The notes under the pieces are model-generated. The model was given only the letters and a program-made list of their open reading frames with translations, was not told the origin of the DNA and made no database searches. Below, piece by piece: positions 23,949 through 33,495 of a DNA stretch of 64,000 bases. The stretch lies in contig NZ_JAILNU010000084.1 in assembly GCF_024691275.1 (NCBI RefSeq), positions 1-64,000 of the forward strand. Direction: 5' to 3'. Source of the stretch: Ruminococcus sp. GTDB lineage: Bacteria > Bacillota > Clostridia > Oscillospirales > Ruminococcaceae. Each line of letters begins with the position of its first letter. Positions within the stretch are counted from its first letter, which is position 1. Position numbers and translations under genes: made by a program.

Positions 23949-24194
23949 ATGACTAATAAGGAAACATATAAAAAGGTTTTTGAGGAAATATTTGAAGTTG
24001 ACGGTTCTGAACTCAATTCCGATTTCACATTCGCTGCCGTTGATAAGTGGGATTCAATGACACATATGGTGCTTATCAGCGAACTTGAGGCTCGTTTCGA
24101 TGTTATGTTTGAAACAGACGATATCCTTAATTTCGGCGGCTATGAAAACGGTATGGCAATTCTTGCAAGATACGGCGTTGATTTTGAAGGCTGA
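23949..24194 (+). CDS. Acyl carrier protein
   Basis: 81 aa, acidic, with the phosphopantetheine site WDSMTHMVLISELEARF (Ser in DSM). Size and helix pattern fit a stand-alone ACP. With the next two genes (SDR reductase and AMP-forming ligase) it forms a small acyl-handling set inside a glycan operon, which suggests that an activated carboxylic acid is loaded, reduced and delivered to a sugar. The ribosome binding site AAAGGAGAG is strong. Confidence 0.9.
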   Translation: MTNKETYKKVFEEIFEVDGSELNSDFTFAAVDKWDSMTHMVLISELEARFDVMFETDDILNFGGYENGMAILARYGVDFEG

Positions 24195-24248
24195 TGTGCC
24201 TGCAAGATAACTGCACTATTGTTCAATACATGGAAGAGAGGTCAAGAA

Positions 24249-24995
24249 ATGACAAATTTGCTTCAAGATAAGATTTGTATAGTAACAGGTTCAGCACGCG
24301 GTATAGGTAAGGCTATCGCGGAACTGTTTGCCTCCGAGGGCGGCGAAGTCATCGTGAACGATAAGATGACAGGTGCTGCCGACGAATGGATAGGTGCAAG
24401 CGAATACAGCGAAAGACTGCATCCTTACTATTTTGATATCACCGATCCTGAATCTGTCAGACAGAATGTCCTTGATATTAAAAAGACGTTCGGACATATT
24501 GATGTGTTAGTCAATAATGCAGGCGTTGAGTTCAATGAACTTATCGGAATGATCTCCCGTGATAATATGGATAAGATGTTCCGCGTCAATGTCTACGGAA
24601 CTATCGAGATGATACAGGCTGTCAGCCGCGTTATGTCAAGAAATGAAAACGGCGGAAGCATCATCAATATATCATCTATGGTCGGTATCCGCGGAAACGC
24701 CGGTCAGCTTGTGTACTCTGCAACAAAGGGCGCAGTTATCGCACTTACAAAGTCAGCTGCAAAAGAACTCGCTGCGAAGAAGATCCGCGTGAATTCCATT
24801 GCCCCCGGTCTTACTCAGACTGAGATGATGGAGCAGGCTGATCTTGAAAAGCTTCAGGGCAGGATCAATAATATCTGCATGAAGCGCATCGCTAACCCAA
24901 AGGATATAGCAGGCGGCTGTCTGCTGCTGGCTTCTGATTATTCGTCTTACATCTCGGGACAGGTTCTTCCTGTAGATGGCTGTACGATAATGTAA
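24249..24995 (+). CDS. Short-chain dehydrogenase/reductase (FabG-like)
   Basis: 248 aa SDR. Cofactor loop TGSARGIGKAIAE, NNAGV, catalytic Ser in NISSMVGIRG, and YSATKGA with the Tyr/Lys pair. The C-terminus is SSYISGQVLPVDGCTIM. FabG-type enzymes reduce 3-ketoacyl-ACP with NADPH; the ACP gene just upstream makes that role likely, though sugar-specific SDRs look alike. I start at ATG 24249, 12 nt after GAGAGG. Confidence 0.9.
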   Translation: MTNLLQDKICIVTGSARGIGKAIAELFASEGGEVIVNDKMTGAADEWIGASEYSERLHPYYFDITDPESVRQNVLDIKKTFGHIDVLVNNAGVEFNELIGMISRDNMDKMFRVNVYGTIEMIQAVSRVMSRNENGGSIINISSMVGIRGNAGQLVYSATKGAVIALTKSAAKELAAKKIRVNSIAPGLTQTEMMEQADLEKLQGRINNICMKRIANPKDIAGGCLLLASDYSSYISGQVLPVDGCTIM

Positions 24996-25010
24996 ATTGG
25001 AGGATAGGAT

Positions 25011-26423
25011 ATGTTTCTTAATATTGACAGGAAAGAAAAGACAAACCTGGCATTGATAGATAATGAGGGCAATCGTATCACTTACGGTGAACTGGCAGTT
25101 CTTATGGATACCATTGGTGAAAAGGTACAGTCGCGTTCACTGGTGTTCCAGCTCTGCAAAAATACTGCGGGCTCGGTTGCGGGGTATCTCGGCTTCATCG
25201 AGCACGAGGCTGTTCCCGTTACTCTGAACAGCAAGATAGACCCTGAACTGCTGGGCAATCTCCTTGATATCTATACACCTGCATATATTTGGTGCCCTGT
25301 TGAGGAGACAGAGCGGTTTGGCTATGAGAAAGTGTTCGAGACACTGGGATATGCTCTGCTGAAAACAGGAAATGATATTTATCCTCTTAATGATATGCTC
25401 CAGCTTTGTATGACTACTTCGGGCTCTACAGGAAGTCCTAAGCTGGTACGCTACAAGAAGGGCAATCTTGAAGCTAATGCAAAGAACGTTGCGGCTGCTT
25501 TCGGCTGGACAGAGAATGAACGCGCTGTCTGCGACCTCGGTATGCAGTACACAATGGGTCTTAATGTTATAAATACCCACCTTTATGTCGGCGCTGTTCT
25601 TCTCCTTACCACTTATAACCTTATGAGCGGTGAGTTCTGGAAGTATGTCAGAGAGGAAAAGGGTACCAACTTTACAGGTGTGCCTTTCAGCTATGAGATA
25701 ATGAAAAGACTGCACTTCGAGAGAATGGATCTCCCTGATCTCCATACCCTCTCACAGGGCGGCGGCAAGCTTACAGATGCTCGCTTTGAGGAGCTTGCAA
25801 AGTATGCGGCTGATAACGGCAAGCGTTTCATCGCTTCATTCGGTACTACGGAAACTTCTGCCCGCCTCGCTTGTCTCCCTGCCGAGCTTGCACTGACAAA
25901 GACAGGCAGTATCGGACGCGCTATCCCTGAGGGTGAGCTTTTCCTCGTGAACGAAAACGGAGATGTCCTTACCGACAAGGTCGCTGAAGGTGAGATGTGT
26001 TATAAAGGCCCTAACGTAACTATGGGTTATGCCGTTTGCAGGGAAGACCTCATGAAGGGCGATGAGTTCGGCGGAGTTTACCGCACAGGCGACCTCGCAA
26101 GACGCGATGAGGACGGCTGCTATTATGTTACAGGAAGACTTTCAAGATTCCTCAAGCTCCTCAGCTACAGAGTCAGCCTTGACCAGTGCGAAAGACTTAT
26201 AGCGCAGGAGTTCGGCATAGAATGTGCCTGTGCAGGTACAGACAAGAGAATGAACATCTATGTTACTGATGATTCCAAGCAGAAGGAGATAGTTGATTTT
26301 ATAACTACTAAGACCGGTCTGTTCAAAAATCAGTTCAAGGTGATAAAAGTTCCTGAGATCATAAGAAATGATACAGGCAAAATAAGATATGCTATGATGG
26401 ATCAGATGTACGGCGAGCTTTGA
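25011..26423 (+). CDS. AMP-forming acyl/amino-acid ligase (ANL superfamily)
   Basis: 470 aa. ANL adenylation domain with the phosphate loop MTTSGSTGSPKLVRYKKGN, FGTTETSARLAC (A5 region), GEMCYKGPNVTMGYA, YRTGDLARRDEDGCYYVTGR and a short C-terminal subdomain with a Lys near the end (NDTGKIRYAMM). It activates a carboxylic acid as an adenylate and probably transfers it to the ACP encoded at 23949. Substrate unknown. No acyltransferase of the AT3 type is visible, so the final transfer step is unassigned. Confidence 0.88.
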   Translation: MFLNIDRKEKTNLALIDNEGNRITYGELAVLMDTIGEKVQSRSLVFQLCKNTAGSVAGYLGFIEHEAVPVTLNSKIDPELLGNLLDIYTPAYIWCPVEETERFGYEKVFETLGYALLKTGNDIYPLNDMLQLCMTTSGSTGSPKLVRYKKGNLEANAKNVAAAFGWTENERAVCDLGMQYTMGLNVINTHLYVGAVLLLTTYNLMSGEFWKYVREEKGTNFTGVPFSYEIMKRLHFERMDLPDLHTLSQGGGKLTDARFEELAKYAADNGKRFIASFGTTETSARLACLPAELALTKTGSIGRAIPEGELFLVNENGDVLTDKVAEGEMCYKGPNVTMGYAVCREDLMKGDEFGGVYRTGDLARRDEDGCYYVTGRLSRFLKLLSYRVSLDQCERLIAQEFGIECACAGTDKRMNIYVTDDSKQKEIVDFITTKTGLFKNQFKVIKVPEIIRNDTGKIRYAMMDQMYGEL

Positions 26424-26460
26424 TAAAGCAAGTAAATCCAATATTTATAGGAGTGGAAAG

Positions 26461-27585
26461 ATGAAAAAGGTAATGTTAGTTTTCGGAACACGGCCTGAGG
26501 CAATCAAAATGTGTCCGTTAGTAAACGAATTGAAAACAAGATCAGGTTTGCAGACTGTTGTCTGCGTAACAGCTCAGCATCGCCAGATGCTCGACCAGGT
26601 GCTGAACACATTCGGTGTCGTTCCTGATTATGATCTTAATATCATGAAAAACCAGCAGACGCTGTTCGATATCACTACTAATATCCTCACTTCTATAAAG
26701 GAGATCCTCGAAAAGGAAAAGCCTGATGTAGTATTGGTTCACGGCGATACCTCCACTACATTCGTAACAGCGCTTGCCTGCTTCTACCTTCAGATCCCTG
26801 TAGGTCACGTTGAAGCAGGTCTGAGAACATACAACATCTACAGCCCGTATCCAGAGGAATTCAACAGACAGGCTGTAGGTATCGTGAGCAAGTATAACTT
26901 CTCACCAACACAGCTCGCTGCCGATAACCTCCTCCGCGAGGGCAAGGATAAGTCAACTATCTATATAACCGGTAATACCGTTATTGACGCTATGCAGCAT
27001 ACGGTAAGAGATGACTATACCCACCCCGAGCTCGACTGGGTAGGTGACGGTAAGCTCATATTCATTACTGCTCACCGCCGCGAGAACTTAGGTCAGCCAA
27101 TGCATAATATGTTCCGCGCTATCAGACGTGTTCTCGATGAGCACCCTGAGTGCAAGGCTGTATACCCTATACACATGAACCCTGTTGTAAGAAAGGCTGC
27201 CGAGGAGGAACTGGGCGACTGCAAGCAGATCCATATTATAGAGCCTATCGAGGTGTTCGACTGCCATAACTTTGAGGCAAGATGCCACCTCTGCCTTACC
27301 GATTCGGGCGGAATCCAGGAGGAGTGCCCAAGCTACGGAAAGCCTGTTCTCGTTATGCGCGATACTACCGAGCGTCCCGAGGGCGTTACAGCAGGTACTC
27401 TCAGACTTGTCGGCACAGACGAGGAGACTATATACAGGAACTTCAAGGAGCTTCTCGAAAATGAGGAGGAATATCAGAAGATGAGCAGAGCCTGCAATCC
27501 TTACGGTGACGGAAATGCTTGCAAGAGAATTGCTGATATCCTCGAAACAGGTACCTATGAGCCGTGGCACGGCAAGGAAAACTGA
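26461..27585 (+). CDS. wecB: UDP-N-acetylglucosamine 2-epimerase (non-hydrolysing)
   Basis: 374 aa. It has KKVMLVFGTRPEAIKMCPLV, CVTAQHRQMLDQVLNTF, VHGDTSTTF, HVEAGLRTYN, TAHRRENLG and LTDSGGIQEECPSYGKPVLVMRDTTERPEG, all diagnostic of this family. It interconverts UDP-GlcNAc and UDP-ManNAc, providing ManNAc for the surface polymer or teichoic-acid linkage units. It is near the end of the glycan operon. Confidence 0.96.
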   Translation: MKKVMLVFGTRPEAIKMCPLVNELKTRSGLQTVVCVTAQHRQMLDQVLNTFGVVPDYDLNIMKNQQTLFDITTNILTSIKEILEKEKPDVVLVHGDTSTTFVTALACFYLQIPVGHVEAGLRTYNIYSPYPEEFNRQAVGIVSKYNFSPTQLAADNLLREGKDKSTIYITGNTVIDAMQHTVRDDYTHPELDWVGDGKLIFITAHRRENLGQPMHNMFRAIRRVLDEHPECKAVYPIHMNPVVRKAAEEELGDCKQIHIIEPIEVFDCHNFEARCHLCLTDSGGIQEECPSYGKPVLVMRDTTERPEGVTAGTLRLVGTDEETIYRNFKELLENEEEYQKMSRACNPYGDGNACKRIADILETGTYEPWHGKEN

Positions 27586-27670
27586 CACTATGAGCTGAGA
27601 TAAGATGCAGGGGCAAGATATTATTTCAGCATTACACATTATATACTTTTTATAATAAGGAGAGATTGAT

Positions 27671-28690
27671 ATGTCAACAGTATTTTTAGCAGGCGGAGCA
27701 GGATATATAGGCTCACATACAGCAGTGGAGCTTCTCAATGCAGGATATGACGTTGTTGTTGCCGATAACTATTCTAACAGTTCACCTGAGGCTATCAGGA
27801 GAGTTGAAAAGATCACCGGCAAAAAGGTAAAGCTCTATGAGCTCGATATAAAGGACAACGCAAAGCTTGCAGAGGTCTTTAAGGAGAATAAGATAGACGC
27901 TGTTATTCACTTTGCAGGTCTTAAAGCTGTTGGCGAATCCGTTCAGAAGCCTGTTTTGTACTACCGCAATAATATTGATACAACTTTGTCTTTGCTTGAG
28001 ACTATGAACGAGTTCGGTGTCAAGAATATCATTTTCTCTTCAAGCGCTACAGTCTACGGTGAGGAGAATCCTGTGCCGTACTTCGAGACTATGAAGCGCG
28101 GCGCTTGCACAAATCCTTACGGCTGGACAAAATCTATGATGGAGCAGATCTTTGAGGACGCTGCAAAGGCTGATAAGGAGCTCTCCGTAATACTTCTCCG
28201 TTACTTCAATCCTATCGGCGCTCATGAGTCGGGTATGATCGGAGAAGATCCGCAGGGCATACCAAATAACCTTATGCCGTATGTCTCACAGGTAGCTGTC
28301 GGCAAGCGCGAGTGCCTTACTATCTTCGGCAACGACTATCCTACACCTGACGGAACCTGCACACGCGATTATATCCATGTTGTTGATCTGGCAAAGGGTC
28401 ACGTAAAGGCTATCGACTATATCCTCGCCAATAACTGCGTTGAGATATTCAACCTCGGAACAGGTACTCCTTACAGCGTAACGGAGATTGTTGATACTTT
28501 TGAAAAGGTGAACAATATCAAGGTCAATCATGTGTACGGAGCAAGACGTGCGGGCGACCTTGCAGAGTGCTATGCAAATGCGGACAAGGCTCTTAAAGTG
28601 CTTGGCTGGAAGACCGAAAAGACACTTGAGGATATGTGCCGCGATACATGGAACTGGCAGAAAAATAATCCTGACGGATACAATAAGTAA
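27671..28690 (+). CDS. galE: UDP-glucose 4-epimerase
   Basis: 339 aa extended SDR. VFLAGGAGYIGSHTAVELLNAGYDVVVADN at the N-terminus binds NAD, SSSATVYGEENPVPYFE and NPYGWTKSMMEQI include the Ser and the YxxxK-type Tyr/Lys site, and RYFNPIGAHESGMIGEDP is the classic GalE motif. It interconverts UDP-Glc/UDP-Gal (or the GlcNAc forms). It is the last gene before a strong terminator. An 85-nt gap separates it from wecB. Confidence 0.96.
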   Translation: MSTVFLAGGAGYIGSHTAVELLNAGYDVVVADNYSNSSPEAIRRVEKITGKKVKLYELDIKDNAKLAEVFKENKIDAVIHFAGLKAVGESVQKPVLYYRNNIDTTLSLLETMNEFGVKNIIFSSSATVYGEENPVPYFETMKRGACTNPYGWTKSMMEQIFEDAAKADKELSVILLRYFNPIGAHESGMIGEDPQGIPNNLMPYVSQVAVGKRECLTIFGNDYPTPDGTCTRDYIHVVDLAKGHVKAIDYILANNCVEIFNLGTGTPYSVTEIVDTFEKVNNIKVNHVYGARRAGDLAECYANADKALKVLGWKTEKTLEDMCRDTWNWQKNNPDGYNK

Positions 28691-28695
28691 TGATG

Positions 28696-28723
28696 AACTC
28701 GGGGCTGGTCCCCGAGTTTTTTG
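28696..28723 (+). terminator. Terminator of the polysaccharide operon
   Basis: 9-bp GC-rich stem AACTCGGGG/CCCCGAGTT (28696-28704 and 28710-28718), 5-nt loop, then TTTTTTG. Confidence 0.9.
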
Positions 28724-29007
28724 TTTGACAGCGTATCTTTTGAAGTTACTGCGATAATATGCGGTGGGGAACGCTCGGAACAGCGGACGTGGACATTGCA
28801 GGAAGTATTTGTTGAAATTTAATTGAATGAAGTCATAATTTAAGCCCGACAAATGTTGTTAAGTAAAACATTTTGCATCAGTTTGACAAGCCGTTAACAG
28901 CTATAAACCAAGTAACAAAGGGGAGTATGGCTTGCTTTTTGTCTAATTCATACAAGTGATAGCTTTGTGAAAGTGCTCGTTTTGTGAGGAAAATTACACA
29001 TAAATAA

Positions 29008-29077
29008 TTGACAAATTTGTGCTTTTATGCTATAATGTGGAAGCATAGTGGAATATTATGCGTTGAGTTATTCCACT
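29008..29077 (+). promoter_or_regulatory. Promoter and leader hairpin of the large surface protein
   Basis: Consensus -35 TTGACA (29008-29013), 17 bp ending TGC, -10 TATAAT (29031-29036). The leader then folds a 9-bp stem AGTGGAATA/TATTCCACT (29047-29055 and 29069-29077). The 280 nt between the galE terminator and this promoter are AT-rich and hold nothing I recognise. Confidence 0.75.
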
Positions 29078-29183
29078 GTGTATCTTTGCTCTGAATTTTT
29101 TACGGAGCATGGGGTATTTTATGAGATGGTGTTCATATGGAGGGCATACCATTTTGAACGCAAAATGAAAGGAAAGAGTGCTA

Positions 29184-32100
29184 ATGAAGGGATTACTCAA
29201 ACGTATTACCGCAGCAGCCTCAGCTTTGACTCTTATGGTCACAACTCAGATCAATATTATTCCTTGGTCTGATGTTAATGCTGCTGATGGAGACGGCGGT
29301 AAAAAGGTTCTTCTGATCGAAGACAACCAACCATGGAATTCGAGGGCAAATACAGATATGCTCGCAAAGATCGGAATTGATTACCAGAAGGTGACTACAA
29401 ACCAGTTCCTTGATGTGAAGCTTGAGGATTATGCTGTTGTTATCTTTGCAAACGATCAGGCGTTCAGTACCTATAACAATTACCTTGACTTTAAACAGTA
29501 TATGGAGACGTATGCTTCACTGGGCGGTGTTATAGTATTCGGTGCCTGCGATCAGGGCTGGGCAAGCGGCAGCCTTACAGGCGATCTTCCGGGCGATGTA
29601 AAGAAAATCAACAAATATACTTACTATAACTACGTTGCTGACATGAATCACCCTATCATTCAGGCTGCACTTTCCGACGGTGACGGTGCTGCTGTTGAAG
29701 GTAAACAGAACCAATTATGGTACAGCAACTATTGCAGCCATACCGAATTCGATGAATCGACCCTTCCCGCAGGTGCTAACGTTATCGTTCGTTCAAGTGA
29801 TACCGACAGACCTACCTTCGTCGAGTATCCTCTCGGCAACGGACGTGTCATTGCATCCGGTCTTACTACTGAGTATGCTTATGCTCATAAGACAAATAAC
29901 TATTCACATAAGATCTTCGATGATATTTACCTCTATGCGCTGAGAGTCAGCGACTTTGACAAGGATGATGCTGCTCAGCTTGCTGCGTATCGTGCTAATG
30001 TAAATAAGCATCATATCCTTATATGCGATTCTGCTACTAAGAAACCCGTCAAAAACGCAAAAGTGGATATCAACGGCAATACGATCGTTACAGATGATAC
30101 GGGGCTTATAAACATAGACGGCGGAATTAAGGTAAGATTGAAAGTTACTGCTGACGGATACCTCACTTCTACAGCTGAGTATACGGCAGCTAAAAGAAAA
30201 ACACGTATAATCTACCTGAAGACCGATACTTCCGACGGAAAGCCATACCCGCTCATGGCAACTGAAACAAGCTCGGGAAAAGACCTGTTCACAAGAGCTG
30301 TTTCATTTACAGAGGGCGATAATGATTCATGCAGGATCAAGGTCGAGGCTGAGTGGAACGGTCATGAAGCAGGTACATATGAGATCTTACAGTATGGTAC
30401 AGGCGGAAGAAGACTGACAAGCTCTACAGGTTCATTCTTCTTATACCCTGGAAAAGACCTGACTCCTGAAAAGGACGTATACCTTGTTCTCAGAAGCAAG
30501 GACGGTACTTTGTCAGAAAAGAAAAAGCTTCAGATAAGAATTGTTGCCAAGGAAAAAGCTCCTGATATCGACCTCAGTCAGTTTAATAACAACTTTAAGT
30601 TTACAGAGGACAAGAGTGCCGAAACAGGAAGCGAAGATGTTGAAAATATTGTCGGAGATAATTTCCAGTTCAAGAATCCTGTTGTTCCTGTAGCTATCCA
30701 GAGCGAAAGAAATGATGATGAAGGTACTTGCACAGTTAAGTTCATGATAGGTATTGACGGTCCAACAGCGGATAAATCAAAAGGTATTGCGGATTACTTT
30801 AAGAATTCGTTTGCTGATGCTCTTGAAAAGGTTGAAGATGCTGATAAGCTTATAAACGGTCTTTGCGATAAGATCAATTCAACAGGAAAACTTTTCCAGA
30901 CAGGTTCTCTCGGGCCTCAGCTTGAGCCAACTATCCAACTCCTCGGTTATTATGAAATGACCTATGATGCAAATGGAAATGTTGTATCAAGAGGCGGCGG
31001 AATTGCTGTTACTTTAGGCTGTGAAGCTTCATATACACAGCAATTCCTTATAGCTGTTATTCCGATCTATCTTACAATCAAAGGCGGAGTTGCTTTTGAT
31101 GCAAATATGGGTATGAATTACCTTGTGAATGAAGGCAAAGCTGCATACAGCGGTGAAGCAAGCATAACAGTATCACTTTCTGTCAGTGCAGGCGTAGGTA
31201 TCAATGGCATCGTGTCAGTAGGTGCAGGCGGCGGATTTGAGTTCAAGATCGGTGTTGCTCCTCGATTTACAGGTGCGATAACACTCAGAGCTTTCATTGA
31301 AGCATATCTGCTGTTTGTTATTGATTACTCATATGACTTCGCAAAGAAAACATGGAATCTTTGGGATAAATCTTATTTTGCACCTGGTATGCCGATGAAC
31401 GCTCCGGATGCAAATACAGAAATGGGATATATAGATCAGGGCTACCTTAATAATGTGTCGGCATGGAACGGAAATGTTCAGCCGGGTGCGGTTATCCTTA
31501 AAACAGGCGTACTGCCGAGTACTATCCCGCAGATAATCGAAGCAGGCGGCAATAAGGTAATGGTATGGCAGGATACTGTTTCAGATGCATCTCTTATTAA
31601 CAGCACAAGACTCTGGGCTTCATATTTCAACAACGGTGCATGGTCTGATCCTGTACTGGTAACTGAGACAGAAGGCGCTGACCTCTTTGCAGAGCTTTCC
31701 AAAAACGACGATGATATCTTCCTTGTATGGCAGAAGCAGAACGAGATCATTGACAGTGATGATATTACAGAGGCTGCTGAAAAGGCAATGGCTTCAACAG
31801 ATATCTTTGCTGCTAAATGGAACGGCACAGGCTTCGACAGCCTCGGCTGCGTTATAGACGATGAAACACTTGATATGCTCCCTGTACTTGCTTTCGACGG
31901 CGATAAGATCACAGCTGTATGGGCTAAGAGCGAAGGAAATGTTCTCAGCGGCGCAGGCAGCGATATTATGGCAGCTGATTATGCTGACGGCAAGTGGGGC
32001 ACACCTTATAAGCTTTCATCTACAGATGATTATGTTCCCGAGCTGGCAGCAGCTTATATCGGCGGTGAGCTCCATGCTGCATATTTATCACAGAAAATGA

Positions 32101-33419
32101 CTGAGGAAGCTGCTCCTGAAGTTCATATGGTAATCGGCGGAGCTGATAAGATCATCTCTGACGGCAATACTATCACAGGCATCAGATTTGCTGACGGCAA
32201 ACTCTACGGCGCATCAAACGGCAAGCTTTACAGCTGTGCAGCTGATGATGCAGTCATGAGTGCTGAGGCAGGCAAGCTTGCTACTCTTTCTCCTTCATTC
32301 GTTCTTTCAGATGACGGAACAGAGATGCTCTTCTCTGACGGAAATAAGTTCTATGTTTCAGTAAACAGAAACGGTGCTTGGAGCAGAGAGATGGAAGTTG
32401 CTGTTCCTGAAGGATTTACTGTAGATAATTACAGCGGCTCATATGAGGACGGAAAGTATTCTATCGTAATGAACGGCAAAAATGAAAACAATGAGGCTTC
32501 TCTTGTATACATCGAAGCAGAGTTCGTTGAAAAACTCACTGTTGATTATGCTGATATTCTCACAGATTATGAGACAGGTGAGCAGAAGATCATCTTCAAG
32601 GTGACAAATAATGAAAAGACTCCGATAACATCTGTAAATGCAGAGCTTTCTAATGAATCGGGCAGCCTTTTAAGCGTAAACGGTATAAGCGCTCAGCTTG
32701 AACCAGGTCAGTCAGCTGTATTCACATATCCTGTAAATTCAGAGGGTATCAGCGACATAACTGATTATGATCTGAAGGTTACTGACGGCAGATTTACCGA
32801 TTCAAAGACTGTTACTCTCGGCAAGCCTGATCTTGCACTCAGCGTTGAGTCATACTACCTCGACGATCAGGTCGTTCTTGCAATAACAGGTTCTAACCTT
32901 ACAAAAACACCTGCACAGGCTGCTATAAAGATCCGTGAGGACAGCGAAGACGGAATCGCTCTTGATATGAAAAATGCAGGAGTTATCACAAATGATGAGG
33001 ACTATATCCTCCTTGAGCAGATAAACCTCAATGATATCGAGTTCAATGAGGACGGCGTAAAGTATTTCTTCATCAATATCGAGTCACTCAGCAATGAGCT
33101 CACTATGGGCAATAATAAAGCTATAGTTGCTGTTTATAAGTCTGAAGCGCCTGAGGATACTGATGACAGTAAGCTTGAGACAAAAGACGTTACTGCTCCC
33201 GAAGAAGAAAATAACGGCGGCTCAGAAGCAGCAACTACTACGACGACTACTACAACTACTACAACTACCACTACGACCACAACTACTGCAAAGAAAGATG
33301 ATACAAATTCACCAAAGTCAGGCGACGATGGCGTTAAGACTGTATCAGCAGTTCTCGCAGCAGCATTTGCAATCGTTGGTATCTGCTTAATGACAAGAAA
33401 AAAATACGAAGATGAATAA
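29184..33419 (+). CDS. Large sortase-anchored surface protein with N-terminal ThuA/GATase-like domain
   Basis: 1411 aa. A signal peptide (MKGLLKRITAAASALTLMV..., cleavage near VNA-AD) is followed by residues ~35-260 resembling a class I amidotransferase/ThuA-like fold (KVLLIEDNQPWNSRAN, GGVIVFGACDQGW). Then comes a carboxypeptidase-regulatory-like beta domain, a long central region with a Gly-rich hydrophobic stretch (~600-730), a beta-propeller-like part and CARDB-type domains. The end has an uninterrupted Thr tract, SPKSGD (1376-1381), a hydrophobic helix and RKKYEDE, a variant of the LPXTG sorting signal. ATG 29184 is preferred over an in-frame GTG two codons upstream because AAAGGAAAG lies 8-10 nt before it. 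No enzyme active site is evident; an adhesin or substrate-sensing role is a guess. Confidence 0.85.
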   Translation: MKGLLKRITAAASALTLMVTTQINIIPWSDVNAADGDGGKKVLLIEDNQPWNSRANTDMLAKIGIDYQKVTTNQFLDVKLEDYAVVIFANDQAFSTYNNYLDFKQYMETYASLGGVIVFGACDQGWASGSLTGDLPGDVKKINKYTYYNYVADMNHPIIQAALSDGDGAAVEGKQNQLWYSNYCSHTEFDESTLPAGANVIVRSSDTDRPTFVEYPLGNGRVIASGLTTEYAYAHKTNNYSHKIFDDIYLYALRVSDFDKDDAAQLAAYRANVNKHHILICDSATKKPVKNAKVDINGNTIVTDDTGLINIDGGIKVRLKVTADGYLTSTAEYTAAKRKTRIIYLKTDTSDGKPYPLMATETSSGKDLFTRAVSFTEGDNDSCRIKVEAEWNGHEAGTYEILQYGTGGRRLTSSTGSFFLYPGKDLTPEKDVYLVLRSKDGTLSEKKKLQIRIVAKEKAPDIDLSQFNNNFKFTEDKSAETGSEDVENIVGDNFQFKNPVVPVAIQSERNDDEGTCTVKFMIGIDGPTADKSKGIADYFKNSFADALEKVEDADKLINGLCDKINSTGKLFQTGSLGPQLEPTIQLLGYYEMTYDANGNVVSRGGGIAVTLGCEASYTQQFLIAVIPIYLTIKGGVAFDANMGMNYLVNEGKAAYSGEASITVSLSVSAGVGINGIVSVGAGGGFEFKIGVAPRFTGAITLRAFIEAYLLFVIDYSYDFAKKTWNLWDKSYFAPGMPMNAPDANTEMGYIDQGYLNNVSAWNGNVQPGAVILKTGVLPSTIPQIIEAGGNKVMVWQDTVSDASLINSTRLWASYFNNGAWSDPVLVTETEGADLFAELSKNDDDIFLVWQKQNEIIDSDDITEAAEKAMASTDIFAAKWNGTGFDSLGCVIDDETLDMLPVLAFDGDKITAVWAKSEGNVLSGAGSDIMAADYADGKWGTPYKLSSTDDYVPELAAAYIGGELHAAYLSQKMTEEAAPEVHMVIGGADKIISDGNTITGIRFADGKLYGASNGKLYSCAADDAVMSAEAGKLATLSPSFVLSDDGTEMLFSDGNKFYVSVNRNGAWSREMEVAVPEGFTVDNYSGSYEDGKYSIVMNGKNENNEASLVYIEAEFVEKLTVDYADILTDYETGEQKIIFKVTNNEKTPITSVNAELSNESGSLLSVNGISAQLEPGQSAVFTYPVNSEGISDITDYDLKVTDGRFTDSKTVTLGKPDLALSVESYYLDDQVVLAITGSNLTKTPAQAAIKIREDSEDGIALDMKNAGVITNDEDYILLEQINLNDIEFNEDGVKYFFINIESLSNELTMGNNKAIVAVYKSEAPEDTDDSKLETKDVTAPEEENNGGSEAATTTTTTTTTTTTTTTTTTAKKDDTNSPKSGDDGVKTVSAVLAAAFAIVGICLMTRKKYEDE

Positions 33420-33446
33420 TGCTTATTGCTGACATAAGTAAATATG

Positions 33447-33476
33447 GCGATGCCGCACGTTAATGTGCGGTATCGC
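33447..33476 (+). terminator. Hairpin after the surface protein gene
   Basis: 12-bp stem (33447-33458 with 33465-33476, one G-U pair) and a 6-nt loop, but no U-tract. It may be a partial terminator or an mRNA-end stabiliser before the next gene. Confidence 0.5.
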
Positions 33477-33495
33477 AGATAAAACTGGAGTAATT

